The translations under genes were made by a program, and so were the position numbers. From positions 1 through 6,767 of the forward strand of contig JASLEQ010000282.1 in the NCBI GenBank assembly GCA_030151135.1: 6,767 nt of DNA, read 5' to 3'. Of the stretch, positions 5,830-6,767 are shown in pieces. The notes under the pieces were generated by a model. The model was not told the origin of the DNA, made no database searches, and was given only the letters and a program-made list of their open reading frames with translations. Origin of the DNA: Candidatus Sulfotelmatobacter sp. GTDB taxonomy: Bacteria; Acidobacteriota; Terriglobia; Terriglobales; SbA1. Each line of letters opens with the position of its first letter. Position 1 is the stretch's first letter.

Positions 5830-6767
5830 ATGGCCAAGGCACCCAAGAAAAAAGTTCGCAAACGAGTTGCGAAGGCCCAGAGGTTACCGTCGGCGGTATC
5901 CGTTGCATCGTTTCCGATTGTTGGCGTCGGCGCCTCTGCCGGCGGGTTTGAGGCGTTCAGCAGCTTGCTGCGCGCTCTTCCCCCCGATCCTGGTATGGCG
6001 CTCGTCTTCATTCCTCACCTCGACCCAAATCACGAGAGTGCAATGGTTGAACTGCTGTCCCGCACTACCAAAATGCCCGTGGTTCAGGTGACGGAAGGAA
6101 TGAAAGTCGCGCCTAACACTGTTTACGTATTGCCCCGAAACGCAGAAATGTCGATCGAGGATGACGCTCTCCATTTGGAAGAGCGGGAGCCTGGGCGAGC
6201 TCATCACATGCCTATTGATAATTTTTTCGGCTCTTTGGCTGCGGATCAAACCTCAAATGCAATCGGAGTGATTCTCTCTGGGACCGCGAATGACGGGACG
6301 TTCGGTATGTCCACCATCAAAGGGGTTTCTGGCGTTACATTCGCCCAGGATCCTAAATCTGCGAAATATGATGGCATGCCAAACAGCGCAATTGCTGCGG
6401 GAGTAGTCGACTTTGTTTTGCCGCCTGAGGGCATTGCGCGGGAGTTGCTTCGAGTGCGGCGCAGGAAAAGCGTCAAGGTAGTTCCCATCGAAGATGTCTT
6501 CGACGGCAACGACCGTTTGATGAAGGATGTGTTCCGGCTTCTTAAGGCTTTCAGCAAAGTTGATTTCGTCCACTATAAAGTGGCGACCATCCGGCGCCGC
6601 ATTCTTCGCCGGATGAATATGAATCACATCACTACGTTGCCCGATTACGTACAGGTTCTCCACCAAAATCCCCAAGAGGTCGAAGCACTCTACCGGGATG
6701 TTCTCATCAATGTAACGAGTTTTTTCAGAAATCCCGAAGTTTTCAACCTGCTTCGCGAGAATGTGTA
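5830..6767 (+). CDS. CheB-CheR fusion protein: methylesterase and methyltransferase domains (3' partial)
   Basis: The frame is open from ATG 5830 to the window end (312 codons plus two bases). A Lys/Arg-rich tail (MAKAPKKKVRKRVAK) precedes a CheB methylesterase domain at about 28-205. Its catalytic triad is visible: Ser36 in GASAGG, His63 in IPHLDP, and Asp155 in LSGTANDG. A linker leads to the helical CheR N-terminal domain (about 226-290) and then to INVTSFFRNPEVF (293-305), the start of the SAM-dependent methyltransferase domain. CheB and CheR remove and add methyl groups on chemoreceptor glutamates. In stand-alone fusions of this type the target is often not known, and PAS and histidine-kinase domains frequently follow; these would lie outside the window. 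No CheY-like receiver precedes CheB, unlike classical CheB. No clear Shine-Dalgarno box lies before the start. In-frame GTG 5773 and TTG 5779 are alternatives, but they lie upstream of or within the promoter. Confidence 0.92.
   Translation, partial: MAKAPKKKVRKRVAKAQRLPSAVSVASFPIVGVGASAGGFEAFSSLLRALPPDPGMALVFIPHLDPNHESAMVELLSRTTKMPVVQVTEGMKVAPNTVYVLPRNAEMSIEDDALHLEEREPGRAHHMPIDNFFGSLAADQTSNAIGVILSGTANDGTFGMSTIKGVSGVTFAQDPKSAKYDGMPNSAIAAGVVDFVLPPEGIARELLRVRRRKSVKVVPIEDVFDGNDRLMKDVFRLLKAFSKVDFVHYKVATIRRRILRRMNMNHITTLPDYVQVLHQNPQEVEALYRDVLINVTSFFRNPEVFNLLRENV

Noticed and set aside
5825..6091. Plus-strand open frame starting at ATG 5825
   Set aside because: It overlaps the CheB domain in another frame. 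The frame from 5830 encodes the complete methylesterase motifs and stays open to the window end.

Overview
The window is a densely packed plus-strand segment of about mid-50s % GC by eye. It probably comes from a free-living Gram-negative bacterium, and Acidobacteriota is my best guess. The reasons are the kinase style (a start reading MIGKHFGSYKI and a GTV-x-x-MSPEQ activation segment), a CheB-CheR fusion, and the beta-barrel-like C-terminus at the left edge. This assignment is inference, not proof.

Left part (1-3534): three genes are joined almost without spacing. First comes the last 27 codons of a protein ending in a Phe-terminated beta strand, probably an outer-membrane barrel. A membrane-anchored TPR protein (84-1019) follows, overlapping it by one base in TGATG. 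After a single-base gap comes a large polytopic membrane protein with an extracytoplasmic sulfatase/phosphotransferase-fold domain (1021-3534). Together they look like an envelope-assembly or envelope-modification operon. In the enzyme a normally conserved acidic metal ligand is replaced by Val474.

Middle part (3535-5655): a 99-base spacer holds a 24-codon mini-ORF coupled to the upstream stop. It is followed by a 673-residue receptor-like protein: an intact Ser/Thr kinase domain, a Pro/Ala-rich linker, two membrane segments, and a class III nucleotide-cyclase homology domain. The cyclase active site has lost most of its catalytic residues, so it is probably a sensory or dimerisation pseudo-cyclase. 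The best start is TTG at 3634, preceded by a good Shine-Dalgarno sequence.

Right part (5656-6767): a 174-base intergenic region contains a 13-base direct repeat, a strong sigma70-type promoter (TTGACG-18-TATACT) and a small dyad over the predicted start of transcription. Downstream is the 5' part of a CheB-CheR fusion (5830 to the window end), cut by the edge. It belongs to the methylesterase/methyltransferase sensory proteins that usually continue into PAS and kinase domains.

No RNA genes, CRISPR arrays, insertion sequences or phage genes were seen. The most notable points are the kinase/pseudo-cyclase fusion, the altered metal site in the sulfatase-fold enzyme, and the compact promoter region of the CheB-CheR gene.
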